Source: Bradyrhizobium altum (GTDB lineage: Bacteria > Pseudomonadota > Alphaproteobacteria > Rhizobiales > Xanthobacteraceae). From it: 40,832 bases of DNA. The notes below the pieces were generated by a model. That model ran no database searches and had not been told where the DNA came from. It saw only the letters and a program-made list of their open reading frames with translations. Location of the stretch: the NCBI RefSeq assembly GCF_020889705.1, contig NZ_JACMYP010000045.1, positions 1 through 40,832 on the forward strand, written 5' to 3'. Positions within the stretch are counted from its first letter, which is position 1, and each line of letters starts with the position of its first letter. Shown here piece after piece: positions 24,594 through 34,587 of the stretch. Both the position numbers and the translations under genes were made by a program.

Positions 24594-24890
24594 ATGAAGA
24601 CCGCAGTAACGTCCGCGGCCATGCTGCTGTTTACCTCATGCATGGCAAATGCGGAGAGTGGCCTTGCGTCCTATTATCACGGCATCGGCAGGAGTGGCGA
24701 GATGACCTGCGCGCATCGCAAGCGGCCATTCGGCAGCATGGTCACCGTGTTCTATCACGGCAAATCGATCCGGTGCCGGGTCAACGACCGCGGACCGTTC
24801 GTTCGCGGACGGATCATCGATGTCTCGACCACGGCGGCGCGCGCGCTCGGCATCCTTCAGCTCGGCGTCGCGCATGTGGTGATCGAGTAG
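24594..24890 (+). CDS. RlpA-like double-psi beta-barrel protein, exported
   Basis: ATG 24594 begins a signal peptide (AVTSAAMLLFTSCMANAES) and the total is 98 residues. The mature part is a single RlpA/DPBB domain: GLASYYHGIGRSGEMTCAHR, PFGSMVTVFYHGKSIRCRV and the highly typical NDRGPFVRGRIIDVS followed by ARALGI. In RlpA the aspartate in NDRGPF is the catalytic residue for lytic transglycosylase activity on peptidoglycan. There is no SPOR domain, so it is a short, domain-only form. An earlier in-frame start at 24528 would remove the signal position. It stands between two signalling genes but need not belong to them. Confidence 0.82.
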   Translation: MKTAVTSAAMLLFTSCMANAESGLASYYHGIGRSGEMTCAHRKRPFGSMVTVFYHGKSIRCRVNDRGPFVRGRIIDVSTTAARALGILQLGVAHVVIE

Positions 24891-24909
24891 CGCGCGGCCG
24901 GCGGCGGGA

Positions 24910-27378
24910 TCAGGGTTTTGAGGCGGTCGCCCGCTGCTCGGCGATCGCCTTGCGGAGCGTGCGCGACAGCGCCTCGACCGAATAGGGTTTCTGGATCAGC
25001 TCGAAGCCGCTATGCGCATTCTCGGCGAGCACATTGCTGTAGCCGCTGGTCAGGACCACCGGCAGGCCGGGAAAGCGATCGCGGATCACGCCGGCGAGCT
25101 CGACGCCATTCATGCCGGGCATGATCACGTCGGAGAACACGAGGTCGGCGGCGAACTCGTTCTCGGAGAGAATCGATAGCGCGGCGTTGGCGTTCGCCGC
25201 GCGCTTGACCGAATAACCGAGATCCTCGAGCAGCTCGGTGGAGAACTGGCCGACATCGTCGTTGTCCTCGACCACGAGGACGCGATAGCCGCGGCCGATC
25301 GAGGCCTGCTCGATGCCGGCGCTGGCCGCGACCTTGGCGTCCGCCGGGCGCATCGCCTGCGGCAGATAGATGGTGAAGGTCGCGCCATGCCCCGGCGTGC
25401 TGGTCACCTCGATGTCGCCGTCGGATTGCTTGACGAAGCCGAAGGCTTGGCTCAGTCCGAGGCCGGTTCCCTTGCCGACCTCCTTGGTCGTGAAGAACGG
25501 TTCGAAGATCGCATCGAGATTCTCCGGCGAGATACCGGTGCCGGTATCCTGGATCGAGACCGTCACGAAATCGCCGCTGCGTGAGGCCTGGGCGCGCAGG
25601 GCAGGGATGTGCTTGACCTTCCTGACACCGATCGTCAGCTGGCCTTCGCCGTTCATGGCATCGCGGCCATTGACCGCGAGGTTGATCATCGCGGTCTCAA
25701 ACTGGCCGATATCGGCGATCGCAAAGCAGTCGGGATCCTCGATCCGGACTTCGATGTGAATCCGCGCGCCGACCAGCGGGCGGATCAGCTGCACCACGCT
25801 ATCGACCTGCGTCCCGACATTGAACACTTCGGGATTGAGCGGTTGCCTGCGCGCAAACGCCAGGAGCTGCGCGGTGAGCTTGGAGGCCCGCTCCACGGTC
25901 TCCGAGATCGCATCGATGTAGCGGCGTCGCCGCTCGTCCGGCAGCTCGCGGCGGCGCAGGAAGTCGGTCGCGGAGCGGATGATGGTGAGCAGATTGTTGA
26001 AGTCGTGCGCGACGCCGCCGGTGAGCTGGCCGACCGCTTCCATCTTCTGCGACTGCCGCAGGGCTTCCTCGCCAAGGCGCCGTTCGGTGATGTCGACAGC
26101 CTCCGGCACCGCGCCGACGATCGTGCCGTGCTGGTCCTGCAACGGGCGCATCGCGAAATCGAAATAGCGCTCGCCGATCGGCAGGTGTAGCCGCAGCTCG
26201 ATCTTAACTTCCTCGCCCCGCATCGCGGTCGCAAAGGCATTCTGGATCACGCGCGGCACGCCGCCGGTCGCAGTGAACCAGGGCGTGTCCCAGAACGGCT
26301 TGCCGACGACGTCGGCGGCGTCGGCGCGGATGCCGGCCAGCGCGGTCTGGTTGGTGTAGAGCAGGTCGCCATCCCGGTTGAGCAGCATCTGATATTGATG
26401 GCTGGTTTCCAGGATCGCGCGCGTCTGCGCTTCGCGGGATTCGAGCTGCGCGGTGCGCTCCAGGATGCGCCGCTCCAGCGACTCGTTGAGCTTGCGCAGC
26501 TCGATCTCGGCTTCCTTGGCCGCCGTGATGTCGTGGGCGACGCCGATGAAGCCGATATGCTTGCCGTTCGGGTCCCAGCGCGGTTGCGATTCCGAGCGCA
26601 GCCAGCGCCAATCGCCCGCGGCATTCCGGTAGCGTGCCTCGAGCACGAACGGCTTGAGCGACAATTCGCCGGTGATCTGCTCCTGCAGGATGTTCGGCAG
26701 ATCATCCGGATGCAGCGCCTTGCGCCAGTCGAACACGACCGCTTCCTCGAACGGAAGGCCGAGGAAATCCAGATACGCCTGGTTGGCGAAGGAGCGGGTG
26801 CGGTCAAGCTTGGTCACCCAGATCGGCACCGGCGCGCTGTCGGCGATGAGGCGGAAGCGCTCCTCGCTCTCGCGCAGGGTTTCCTGCGCCAGCATCTGAT
26901 CGGTGACGTCGAGATCGGCGCCGACCAGCCGCAGCGCACGGCCGCTGCGGTCTCGGTCGATCTTGGCGACGACGCGGATCCAGCGGCTCTCGCCGTCGTT
27001 CGGGCGGATGATGCGGTACTCGGCGGTGTAATCCTCGCCGCCGGCCTTGAGCACGCCGAACAGGTGGCTGATGGTTCGTTCGCGATCGTCGGGGTGGATG
27101 CGCGCGACCCAGTTCTCATAGGTCTCGTTGACCTCCTCGGGCGGCAGGCCGTGCACCAGCAGATATTCGGGAGAGCGGCGGTTGCGCACGCCGTCGCGGA
27201 AATCGATCTCGAGCCCGCCGACCCGCGCGATACGCTGGATCCGCGCCAGCTCGGCCTCGCGCTCCTGAAGCTCGCGATGGGCGCGGTCGCGTTCGCGCGC
27301 GATCTCCTCAAGGTGCTGCCGCAGCCGTTCGGCTGCCGCAGCTTCGGGAAGCACATCAGCGGGATCGGGTGGGGTCAT
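24910..27378 (-). CDS. Hybrid PAS histidine kinase with C-terminal receiver
   Basis: From ATG 27378 (a TTG at 27390 is possible) the product has 822 residues and no membrane segment, so it is cytosolic. It starts with a coiled coil (EEIARERDRAHRELQEREAELARI), followed by at least three PAS/PAC units (about 50-155, 165-280 and 315-430), a HisKA domain with VAHDFNNLLTII (His458), an HATPase domain with NLAVNGRDAM, DTGTGIS, FFTTKEVGKGTGLGLS, and a receiver with VVEDNDDV and FSDVIMPGMNG (Asp750). The HDFNN form is that of NtrB-like hybrid kinases with 'blind' HATPase cassettes. Phosphate would pass His458 to Asp750 and perhaps onward to a separate response regulator or Hpt protein. None is adjacent, so its target is unknown. 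Confidence 0.93.
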   Translation of the reverse strand: MTPPDPADVLPEAAAAERLRQHLEEIARERDRAHRELQEREAELARIQRIARVGGLEIDFRDGVRNRRSPEYLLVHGLPPEEVNETYENWVARIHPDDRERTISHLFGVLKAGGEDYTAEYRIIRPNDGESRWIRVVAKIDRDRSGRALRLVGADLDVTDQMLAQETLRESEERFRLIADSAPVPIWVTKLDRTRSFANQAYLDFLGLPFEEAVVFDWRKALHPDDLPNILQEQITGELSLKPFVLEARYRNAAGDWRWLRSESQPRWDPNGKHIGFIGVAHDITAAKEAEIELRKLNESLERRILERTAQLESREAQTRAILETSHQYQMLLNRDGDLLYTNQTALAGIRADAADVVGKPFWDTPWFTATGGVPRVIQNAFATAMRGEEVKIELRLHLPIGERYFDFAMRPLQDQHGTIVGAVPEAVDITERRLGEEALRQSQKMEAVGQLTGGVAHDFNNLLTIIRSATDFLRRRELPDERRRRYIDAISETVERASKLTAQLLAFARRQPLNPEVFNVGTQVDSVVQLIRPLVGARIHIEVRIEDPDCFAIADIGQFETAMINLAVNGRDAMNGEGQLTIGVRKVKHIPALRAQASRSGDFVTVSIQDTGTGISPENLDAIFEPFFTTKEVGKGTGLGLSQAFGFVKQSDGDIEVTSTPGHGATFTIYLPQAMRPADAKVAASAGIEQASIGRGYRVLVVEDNDDVGQFSTELLEDLGYSVKRAANANAALSILSENEFAADLVFSDVIMPGMNGVELAGVIRDRFPGLPVVLTSGYSNVLAENAHSGFELIQKPYSVEALSRTLRKAIAEQRATASKP

Positions 27379-27469
27379 ACGCGCCGGCAACCTCTCGGCG
27401 CAGTTTCACACAGGACGAGGCGGCTTTTCCAGCGTGATTTGCGGCGATCACTTGCCCGTCACTTGCCCC

Positions 27470-28264
27470 TCATTTGCCTTTGGGCGGGCGGCAATTATAG
27501 GCCCTGCGGAACCCGGCGGCCTGCGCATCCTCTTCGGAGCAGAACCAGCGATCCGGATTGCCGAGGCCCGGGTAACTGCGGCACGCCTGCAGGTGATAGA
27601 TGCCGACATTGCCGGTGACGCGGGCGCGCACGGCGTACTTGCCCTTGATGTTGCAGCTCGCCGGCATCGGCAGGTCGTCGGGGAAGAGCGCATTGCGGAT
27701 CTGCGTGTCACGGCCGGCCGGGCACGCGTTGCCGAGCAGGGCGCCGTCCTTCTTGCCGAGACGAAAATCGCGCGGCGCCACGAAGCAGCCCTTCCACAGC
27801 CCCGCACGATTGTCCGTGGCGGTGGCTTGATCCGGCTTGAATCGGCCAGTGGCCGATGTCTCGACGTTGAGGGCGTAGCCCTTCTGCACCATCACCTGGC
27901 TGAGGCTGGTCGGGTCGCCCTCGAGCTTGCAGACGCCGAGGCGGCGCTTCTTGAAGGTCGGATCGACGCCGATATCGTCGCAATGAATCGGCTTGCCGCC
28001 GATCAGTCTGGTCAGCTGGTCGCGCGCTTCAATCCCGCAGGTCCAGACGTCGGCGTGCTCGTCGATGCAGAGCTGGTCGGCCGCCGGCGCGTCGATGCCG
28101 TCGAGCCGATAGACCGTGTTGCCGAGCTGAACGGTGCCGGCGTCCTTGACGATAGCCGTGGAGGGGCCACCGGTCGCAGACGGGGCAGCCGTCGCGGACA
28201 GGACAGGGCTCGCGGACAGGCATGTCAGGAGAAGCGTCGTGATGACCGGATTCCGAAACCGCAT
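27470..28264 (-). CDS. Secreted thermonuclease-fold (SNase-like) protein, catalytic Glu not conserved
   Basis: The 264-residue product has a signal peptide (LLLTCLSASPVLSATAA) and a staphylococcal-nuclease-like core: VYRLDGIDAPAADQLC, then WTCGIEARDQLTRLI, VDPTFKKRRLGVCKLEG, and GYALN. In nucleases of this family the motif is usually DxPE, where the glutamate is the general base; here it is DAPA, so that residue is missing. Six or more cysteines suggest disulfides. The C-terminal ~100 residues (RDFRLGKKDGAL, RARVTGNVGIYHLQACRSYPGLG, DRWFCSEEDAQAAGFRRA) form an extra domain like the 'Ada metal-binding/excalibur' type wound with cysteines. It may bind rather than cut nucleic acid. Starts at ATG 28264. 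Confidence 0.8.
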   Translation of the reverse strand: MRFRNPVITTLLLTCLSASPVLSATAAPSATGGPSTAIVKDAGTVQLGNTVYRLDGIDAPAADQLCIDEHADVWTCGIEARDQLTRLIGGKPIHCDDIGVDPTFKKRRLGVCKLEGDPTSLSQVMVQKGYALNVETSATGRFKPDQATATDNRAGLWKGCFVAPRDFRLGKKDGALLGNACPAGRDTQIRNALFPDDLPMPASCNIKGKYAVRARVTGNVGIYHLQACRSYPGLGNPDRWFCSEEDAQAAGFRRAYNCRPPKGK

Positions 28265-28422
28265 TTTCTCACTTCAGATCTTTGGCGGGCAGCCGAACTT
28301 CTAGCACAGGCAGGTACGATCCAACCAAGGACTGTTCGCACGCGATGCGTGCGCGCCGTCACATCCCGATCGGCATTCCGCGACGTAGAACGGCCGGACA
28401 TTGCTATCGATGGGATGCTGAC

Positions 28423-28551
28423 ATGGCCGAGTTCATCATCAAGCTCATTGGGGATGTCATCACCGACATCTGGACCCTGCAATGTCTCGCGCGCTGGCGG
28501 CGGAAGCGAGAGACGCCTCGGCCGACGGCTTCCGAGCAAAGATCCGATTGA
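28423..28551 (+). CDS. Possible small amphipathic membrane-associated protein
   Basis: The 42-codon frame from ATG 28423 encodes MAEFIIKLIGDVITDIWTLQC followed by a basic tail (ARWRRKRE). It resembles short single-helix proteins with positive-inside tails. No strong ribosome binding site is visible, though GGGA lies just before the start. It precedes the 28575 gene by 23 bases and might be co-transcribed. Weak call. Confidence 0.35.
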   Translation: MAEFIIKLIGDVITDIWTLQCLARWRRKRETPRPTASEQRSD

Positions 28552-28574
28552 CTTCATGAGAACAAAATAGGAAC

Positions 28575-28811
28575 ATGATGTGCCACCTGAATCCCGGATG
28601 CCCCATGATGTCTGCACGGCCCGAATCTGATGACGATGACGGGCTGGAAGCGGCTGTCGATCAGGCCATTTCCGCGTGCGGCGGCAATTTGCGCGCGACC
28701 ATCCGGGCGCTGATCGTGGCCAATGAATTCCTGGAGAATGAGGTCAGCGAGCTGATGAAGGCCGTCGCGAAGGCGCATTCGCGCGGCCGCTTCAAGACCT
28801 ATTCGGGCTGA
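28575..28811 (+). CDS. Small conserved-type hypothetical protein
   Basis: From ATG 28575, preceded by AGGA, the product has 78 residues; ATG 28608 is a second plausible start (MSARPES) and would be 67 residues. The conserved-looking part is acidic then helical: DDDDGLEAAVDQAISACGG, NLRATIRALIVANEFLEN, EVSELMKAVAKAHSRGRFKTY. Such short proteins with 'ACGG-x-x-R-A-T-I-R-A-L-I-V-A-N-E-F-L' recur in rhizobial genomes and have no known role. No membrane or signal segment. Confidence 0.7.
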   Translation: MMCHLNPGCPMMSARPESDDDDGLEAAVDQAISACGGNLRATIRALIVANEFLENEVSELMKAVAKAHSRGRFKTYSG

Positions 28812-28974
28812 ACGACCCCTCAGGCTACCGCCAAGGACTGGCCAGGCACCGGGCCGGGTCTGCATTAGACCGTTGCCTCCGGGACAATTTCCTGTACCAC
28901 GGAGTGGTTACGCCCAATCGCCCGTGCCGGATTGCGCGGGGAGGAATCCTGCCCAAAGCCCAAGCAAGAAGAGC

Positions 28975-30990
<2,016 letters not shown>

Positions 30991-30994
30991 GTTT

Positions 30995-31094
30995 GTCATT
31001 CCGGGGCTCGCGAAGCGAGAACCCGGAATCTCGAGATTTTGGGTGCGCAATTGCGCACCTGAGGGTTCGATGCTTCGCATCGTCCCGGAATGAC
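30995..31094. repeat. 100-bp palindromic extragenic element with nested hairpins
   Basis: GTCATTCCGGG at the left end pairs with CCCGGAATGAC at the right end. Inside are CTCGC-GAA-GCGAG, an 18-bp perfect palindrome GGTGCGCAATTGCGCACC (31042-31059), and CGATGC-TTC-GCATCG. It is a rhizobial dispersed repeat lying between pccA and the next gene; it could limit transcript readthrough. Confidence 0.75.
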
Positions 31095-31114
31095 GTGAGT
31101 GAGGGGTGTCCCCC

Positions 31115-31981
31115 ATGGCCTTCCGCAAGCGCCGCGAAGCACTGCGATCGATTCTGAGCGGATCAACCTGCATTCGCCCGGGCTCGGTCTATGACGCGAC
31201 CTCGATCCGGATCGCGGAGGATCTCGGTTTCGAGCTCGGCATGTTCGGCGGCTCGGTGGCGTCGCTCGCCGTGCTCGGCGATCCTGATATTGCGCTGATC
31301 ACGCTGACCGAATTCGTCGAGCAGGTACGCCGGATGTCGCGTGCGTCGAGCTTGCCTGTGCTTGTCGATGCCGATCACGGCTACGGCAATGCGCTCAACG
31401 TTCGCCGCACGGTCCAGGAGGTCGAAGCTGCCGGTGCCGCCGGCCTCACCATCGAGGATACGCTGCTGCCGCAGGCGTTCGGCCAGGCCAAGGCGCAGCT
31501 GATCTCGCTCGAGGAAGGCGTCGGCAAGATGAAGGCTGCGCTTGACGGCCGCAGCGATCCGTCGCTCGTCATCCTGGGCCGGACCGGCGCCGTCTCGATC
31601 ACAGATCTCGACGACGCGATCGCACGCGCCAGGGCCTACGAGGCGGTCGGCGTCGATGGGCTGTTCTTCACCGGCATCAAGTCGCGCGGTGAGCTCGAGG
31701 CGCTCTCGGCCGCCACGACGCTGCCGATCGTGCTCGGCGGCGCGCCGGAGGAGATGACCGCGCTGGATTATCTGGCAAGCCAGCGCGTCAGGATCGCGCT
31801 GCAGGGCCACGCGCCGTTCGCGGCCGCAACCCAGGCCGTCTACGAGACACTGAAGGCGCTGCGCGAAGGCACCTCGCCGAAGAATCTGAAAGGCATCGTC
31901 TCGTCCGAACTGACCAGCCGCGTCATGCGCGAGGCGGAGACCAAGGCGCGTAGCGGCGAGTTCCTCGGCCTGAAGAAATGA
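31115..31981 (+). CDS. Oxaloacetate decarboxylase-like enzyme (ICL/PEPM superfamily)
   Basis: The 288-residue product is a TIM-barrel enzyme of the isocitrate lyase/PEP mutase superfamily. Key segments: [34 protein letters not shown] with the metal-binding Asp pair, [23 protein letters not shown] and the tail [20 protein letters not shown]. The DADHGYGN and IED patterns are those of the oxaloacetate decarboxylase subgroup, which splits oxaloacetate to pyruvate and CO2 with Mg or Mn. A related lyase activity cannot be excluded. ATG 31115 follows GAGGGG, which itself can pair with CCCC just before the start. It overlaps acyP by 4 bases, so they form an operon. Confidence 0.85.
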   Translation: MAFRKRREALRSILSGSTCIRPGSVYDATSIRIAEDLGFELGMFGGSVASLAVLGDPDIALITLTEFVEQVRRMSRASSLPVLVDADHGYGNALNVRRTVQEVEAAGAAGLTIEDTLLPQAFGQAKAQLISLEEGVGKMKAALDGRSDPSLVILGRTGAVSITDLDDAIARARAYEAVGVDGLFFTGIKSRGELEALSAATTLPIVLGGAPEEMTALDYLASQRVRIALQGHAPFAAATQAVYETLKALREGTSPKNLKGIVSSELTSRVMREAETKARSGEFLGLKK

Positions 31982-32277
31982 GCGGTGTGATCCGCCATGT
32001 CACGGTCAGTGGCCGCGTCCAGGGCGTCGGCTATCGCGCCTGGGTCGACGAGCAGGCGACCTCACGCCGCCTCGAAGGCTGGGTCCGTAACCGCCGCGAC
32101 GGCAGCGTCGAGGCGGTGTTCGCCGGCCCCGAGGCCGTCGTCGATGACATGATCGCGGCCTGCGGCCGCGGACCGTTCTCGGCGCGGGTCGATGCCGTGC
32201 ACGCCGTATCAGGCAATTCCGATCTTCTGAACCTGCGACGGGCAGCGGAGCGGTTCTCGGTCCTGCCGACGGTATGA
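31978..32277 (+). CDS. acyP: Acylphosphatase
   Basis: The 99-residue product has the classical acylphosphatase signature [18 protein letters not shown], where the Arg in GYRAW binds phosphate, and the second signature [17 protein letters not shown] with the catalytic Asn. It hydrolyses acyl phosphates such as carbamoyl or acetyl phosphate in the cytosol. Its ATG overlaps the stop of the previous gene (ATGA, 31978-31981), so it is translationally coupled to it. The length is normal for this family. Confidence 0.92.
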   Translation: MSGVIRHVTVSGRVQGVGYRAWVDEQATSRRLEGWVRNRRDGSVEAVFAGPEAVVDDMIAACGRGPFSARVDAVHAVSGNSDLLNLRRAAERFSVLPTV

Positions 32278-32284
32278 CGCGCGG

Positions 32285-33097
32285 TCACGCAACAGCCGTG
32301 ATCACCAGCGCCTGAATGCGGCCTTCGATCGCGCCCTTGCCGAAGCGCCGCGCGAGCGCCGATGCGGCGTGCTCGGTCGCAGCGTCGAGGCCGATCTCGC
32401 CACGCGCCTCGATCTCGCCGCGCAGCGGTGAGCCCTGGCAAAAACCGATCGCCGGATCGTGCGGCGCGTTCGCCCGGCTTTGCTCCCGGACGGTGTCGAT
32501 CTCGATCTTGCTGAAGCCCGCGGCCAAAAGATCGGCCCGGATCGGGTCTGCCGCGTGGTGGCCATGGGGCGTGCGCGCCAGGAATCGCGGCGGATCGGCC
32601 GGGAAGACCTCTGCCAATGCCTGGGTCACCACGTCGGCAAACTCGTTCTCTTCGATGCGATCCCACATGCTGAACAGGAAACGGCCGCCCGGCTTCAGGA
32701 CACGGCGAGCCTCCGAATAACCCTTGGGCTTGTCGGGGAAGAACATCGCGCCGAACTGGCAGGCGACGACATCGAAGCTCGCATTGTCGAACGGCAGGTT
32801 GAGCGCGTCGGCCTGCCGCCAGCTGATATCAGCCGCGTCCGGCATCCGCGATTTCGCCCGTTCGAGCATCGGTTCATTCAGGTCGGTCGCCACGATGCGG
32901 GTGTCACGGCCGAGCGCTGCCGACAGCGCGCGGGTCACGGCACCGGTGCCCGCGGCCGTCTCAAGCAGGTCGCGCGGGCCAATGGCCTTGGCGCGTTGTG
33001 CGAGATCGCGTGCGTAGGGTTCAAAAATCATCGGCACGAGGAGCCGGTCGTAAAGTTCTGGAATGGACCCAACGAACTCCTTGTCGGACGCGGGCAT
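32285..33097 (-). CDS. Class I SAM-dependent methyltransferase (UbiE/Coq5-like)
   Basis: Start ATG 33097 has AAGGAG at 7 bases, and the 270-residue product carries the SAM-binding motif LETAAGTGAVTRALS, motif II DLNEPMLERAKSR, acidic motif with QADALNLPFDNASFD, and VLKPGGRFLFSMWD. It methylates an unknown substrate; the motif spacing is of the ubiquinone/sterol C-methyltransferase group but the C-terminal half is not diagnostic. The stop lies 8 bases from acyP's stop in convergent orientation. It is divergent from the GbsR/MarR regulator at 33338, leaving 240 bases between. Confidence 0.85.
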   Translation of the reverse strand: MPASDKEFVGSIPELYDRLLVPMIFEPYARDLAQRAKAIGPRDLLETAAGTGAVTRALSAALGRDTRIVATDLNEPMLERAKSRMPDAADISWRQADALNLPFDNASFDVVACQFGAMFFPDKPKGYSEARRVLKPGGRFLFSMWDRIEENEFADVVTQALAEVFPADPPRFLARTPHGHHAADPIRADLLAAGFSKIEIDTVREQSRANAPHDPAIGFCQGSPLRGEIEARGEIGLDAATEHAASALARRFGKGAIEGRIQALVITAVA

Positions 33098-33327
33098 CGC
33101 AAGCTCCTTGTTGGCCGTGAAGCTGGCTCATTGTCGACAGCCCGCGATCCGGCCGAAAAATCGTCCACCCGGATCAGCTTGGACGAAGACGTCGGTCGCG
33201 ACAAAGGAAAATTCGTCATCTGTGATGATCACCTTCGCTGGGGTCACGCAGGCGAGAGGGGCACGCTGCGTCGCGCGGCGTCCCTGGCGGCATCGATGAC
33301 CCTTGACTTCCACTCCGAACAGTCTGA

Positions 33328-33349
33328 TATTTCTGTCATGACAGAAATA
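33328..33349. promoter_or_regulatory. 22-bp perfect palindrome spanning the GbsR/MarR start codon; candidate operator
   Basis: TATTTCTGTCA (33328-33338) is followed at once by its exact reverse complement TGACAGAAATA. The ATG of the regulator gene (33338-33340) straddles the centre. Such symmetry is expected for a dimeric winged-helix repressor, so autoregulation by roadblock of initiation is a natural reading. Confidence 0.55.
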
Positions 33350-33895
33350 ACCGCCAAGAAAAAACTTCCCGCCGCCGTCGAGCGCTTCATCCTGCATTGG
33401 GGCGACATGGGCGACGAATGGGGCGTCAACCGCTCGGTCAGCCAGATCCACGGGCTGCTCTATCTCGCCGAAGCGCCGATGACCGCGGAAGACATCGCCG
33501 ACACGCTCGGCATGGCGCGCTCCAACGTCTCCAACTCGATCAAGGAGTTGCTGTCCTGGGGGTTGATCCGGCGGGTCCCGATCCTTGGCGACCGTCGCGA
33601 CCATTTCGAGGCCGAGACCGATATCTGGGAGGTTGCGGCGAAGATCGCGGCCGGACGCAAGGAGCGCGAGATCGATCCCGCGCTGGCGGCGCTGCGCGCT
33701 TGCGTCTCCGACGCGGCCGACGATCCCGCCATCAGTCCGCTCGCCAGCAAACGGCTGAAGGAGATGCTGACATTCACCGAGTTGGTCGACCGCTGGTACA
33801 CGCAGATGCTGAGCGTGCCGCGGCCGCGCCTGGTCGCGTTGATCAAGCTCGGCGACAAGATCGTGAGTTTCCTGCCGACAGGCAGAGCCAAATAG
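33338..33895 (+). CDS. GbsR/MarR-type transcriptional regulator
   Basis: The 185-residue product starts MTEITAKKKLPAAVERFILHWGDMGDEWG and has a winged-helix domain: SVSQIHGLLYLAEAPMTAEDIADTLGMARSNVSNSIKELLSWGLIRRV, then a wing LGDRRDHFEAET. This is the pattern of the GbsR family (choline/glycine betaine regulators and relatives), dimerising by flanking helices. It is followed after 26 bases by the DUF4166 gene and then the SDR gene, with which it likely forms an operon. The palindrome at 33328-33349 covers its own start codon. Ligand unknown. Confidence 0.85.
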   Translation: MTEITAKKKLPAAVERFILHWGDMGDEWGVNRSVSQIHGLLYLAEAPMTAEDIADTLGMARSNVSNSIKELLSWGLIRRVPILGDRRDHFEAETDIWEVAAKIAAGRKEREIDPALAALRACVSDAADDPAISPLASKRLKEMLTFTELVDRWYTQMLSVPRPRLVALIKLGDKIVSFLPTGRAK

Positions 33896-33921
33896 GGGCG
33901 GCGGCGTAACGGGAGTGTGCG

Positions 33922-34587
33922 ATGGCGTCAGCAAGGATATCCACCTTAAAGACAGCGCCGGCTTCCGATACGAAACTGTTCGACGATCATCGCTTTCGCG
34001 CGTTGCTGCCCGACGAGGATTGGGGCCGCCTGCCGGTTGCGATCTGGCGGCGCTTCTCGAAGCGGTTCGAGGACGGCAACACCGTCGTCTATGTCGGCGA
34101 GGTCGAGGAAGCCTCGATCAGCCGCGCCGGCTGGTGGCTCGCACAGGCCGCGCGGCTGATCGGCGGGCCGCTTCCGACCGGCACCGAGACCGGCGTGCCG
34201 ATGATCGTCACCGTTACCGAGGACGCCGCGAGCGGCGGCCAGATCTGGACCCGCATCTGCGCGCGCCGCGACGGCTTCCCGCAGGTGATTCATTCCGCCA
34301 AGCGCTTTGCCGGGCCGACCGGGCTCGAGGAGTATGTCGGTTTCGGCGTCAGCATGGCGTTGCGGATCGCGGTCGAGCACGAGGCGCTGGTGTTTCATAG
34401 CGTCGGCTATTCGCTGCGGCTCGGGCCGTTTCGGATGCAATTGCCCGAATGGCTCACGCCTGGCGATCTCACCGTCACGCATTCCGATCTCGGCTGCGGT
34501 GACTTCCGCTTCACGCTGGAGATCATCCACCCGCGTTTTGGCCGGCTGATCCGTCAGTCTGCCGTGTTCAGGGAGGCCTCGTCATGA
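33922..34587 (+). CDS. DUF4166 domain protein
   Basis: The 221-residue product is mainly one DUF4166 domain: FRALLPDEDWGRLPVAIWRRFSKR, VYVGEVEEASISRAGWWLAQ, a core with PTGTETGVPMIVTVTED, WTRICARRDGFPQVI, and LGPFRMQLPEWLTPGDLTVTH. The domain is of unknown function and is often fused to or found beside saccharopine-dehydrogenase-like or SDR enzymes. It overlaps the next gene by 4 bases (ATGA, 34584-34587), so the two products are probably made together, perhaps as one complex. No membrane segment is visible. Confidence 0.8.
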   Translation: MASARISTLKTAPASDTKLFDDHRFRALLPDEDWGRLPVAIWRRFSKRFEDGNTVVYVGEVEEASISRAGWWLAQAARLIGGPLPTGTETGVPMIVTVTEDAASGGQIWTRICARRDGFPQVIHSAKRFAGPTGLEEYVGFGVSMALRIAVEHEALVFHSVGYSLRLGPFRMQLPEWLTPGDLTVTHSDLGCGDFRFTLEIIHPRFGRLIRQSAVFREASS

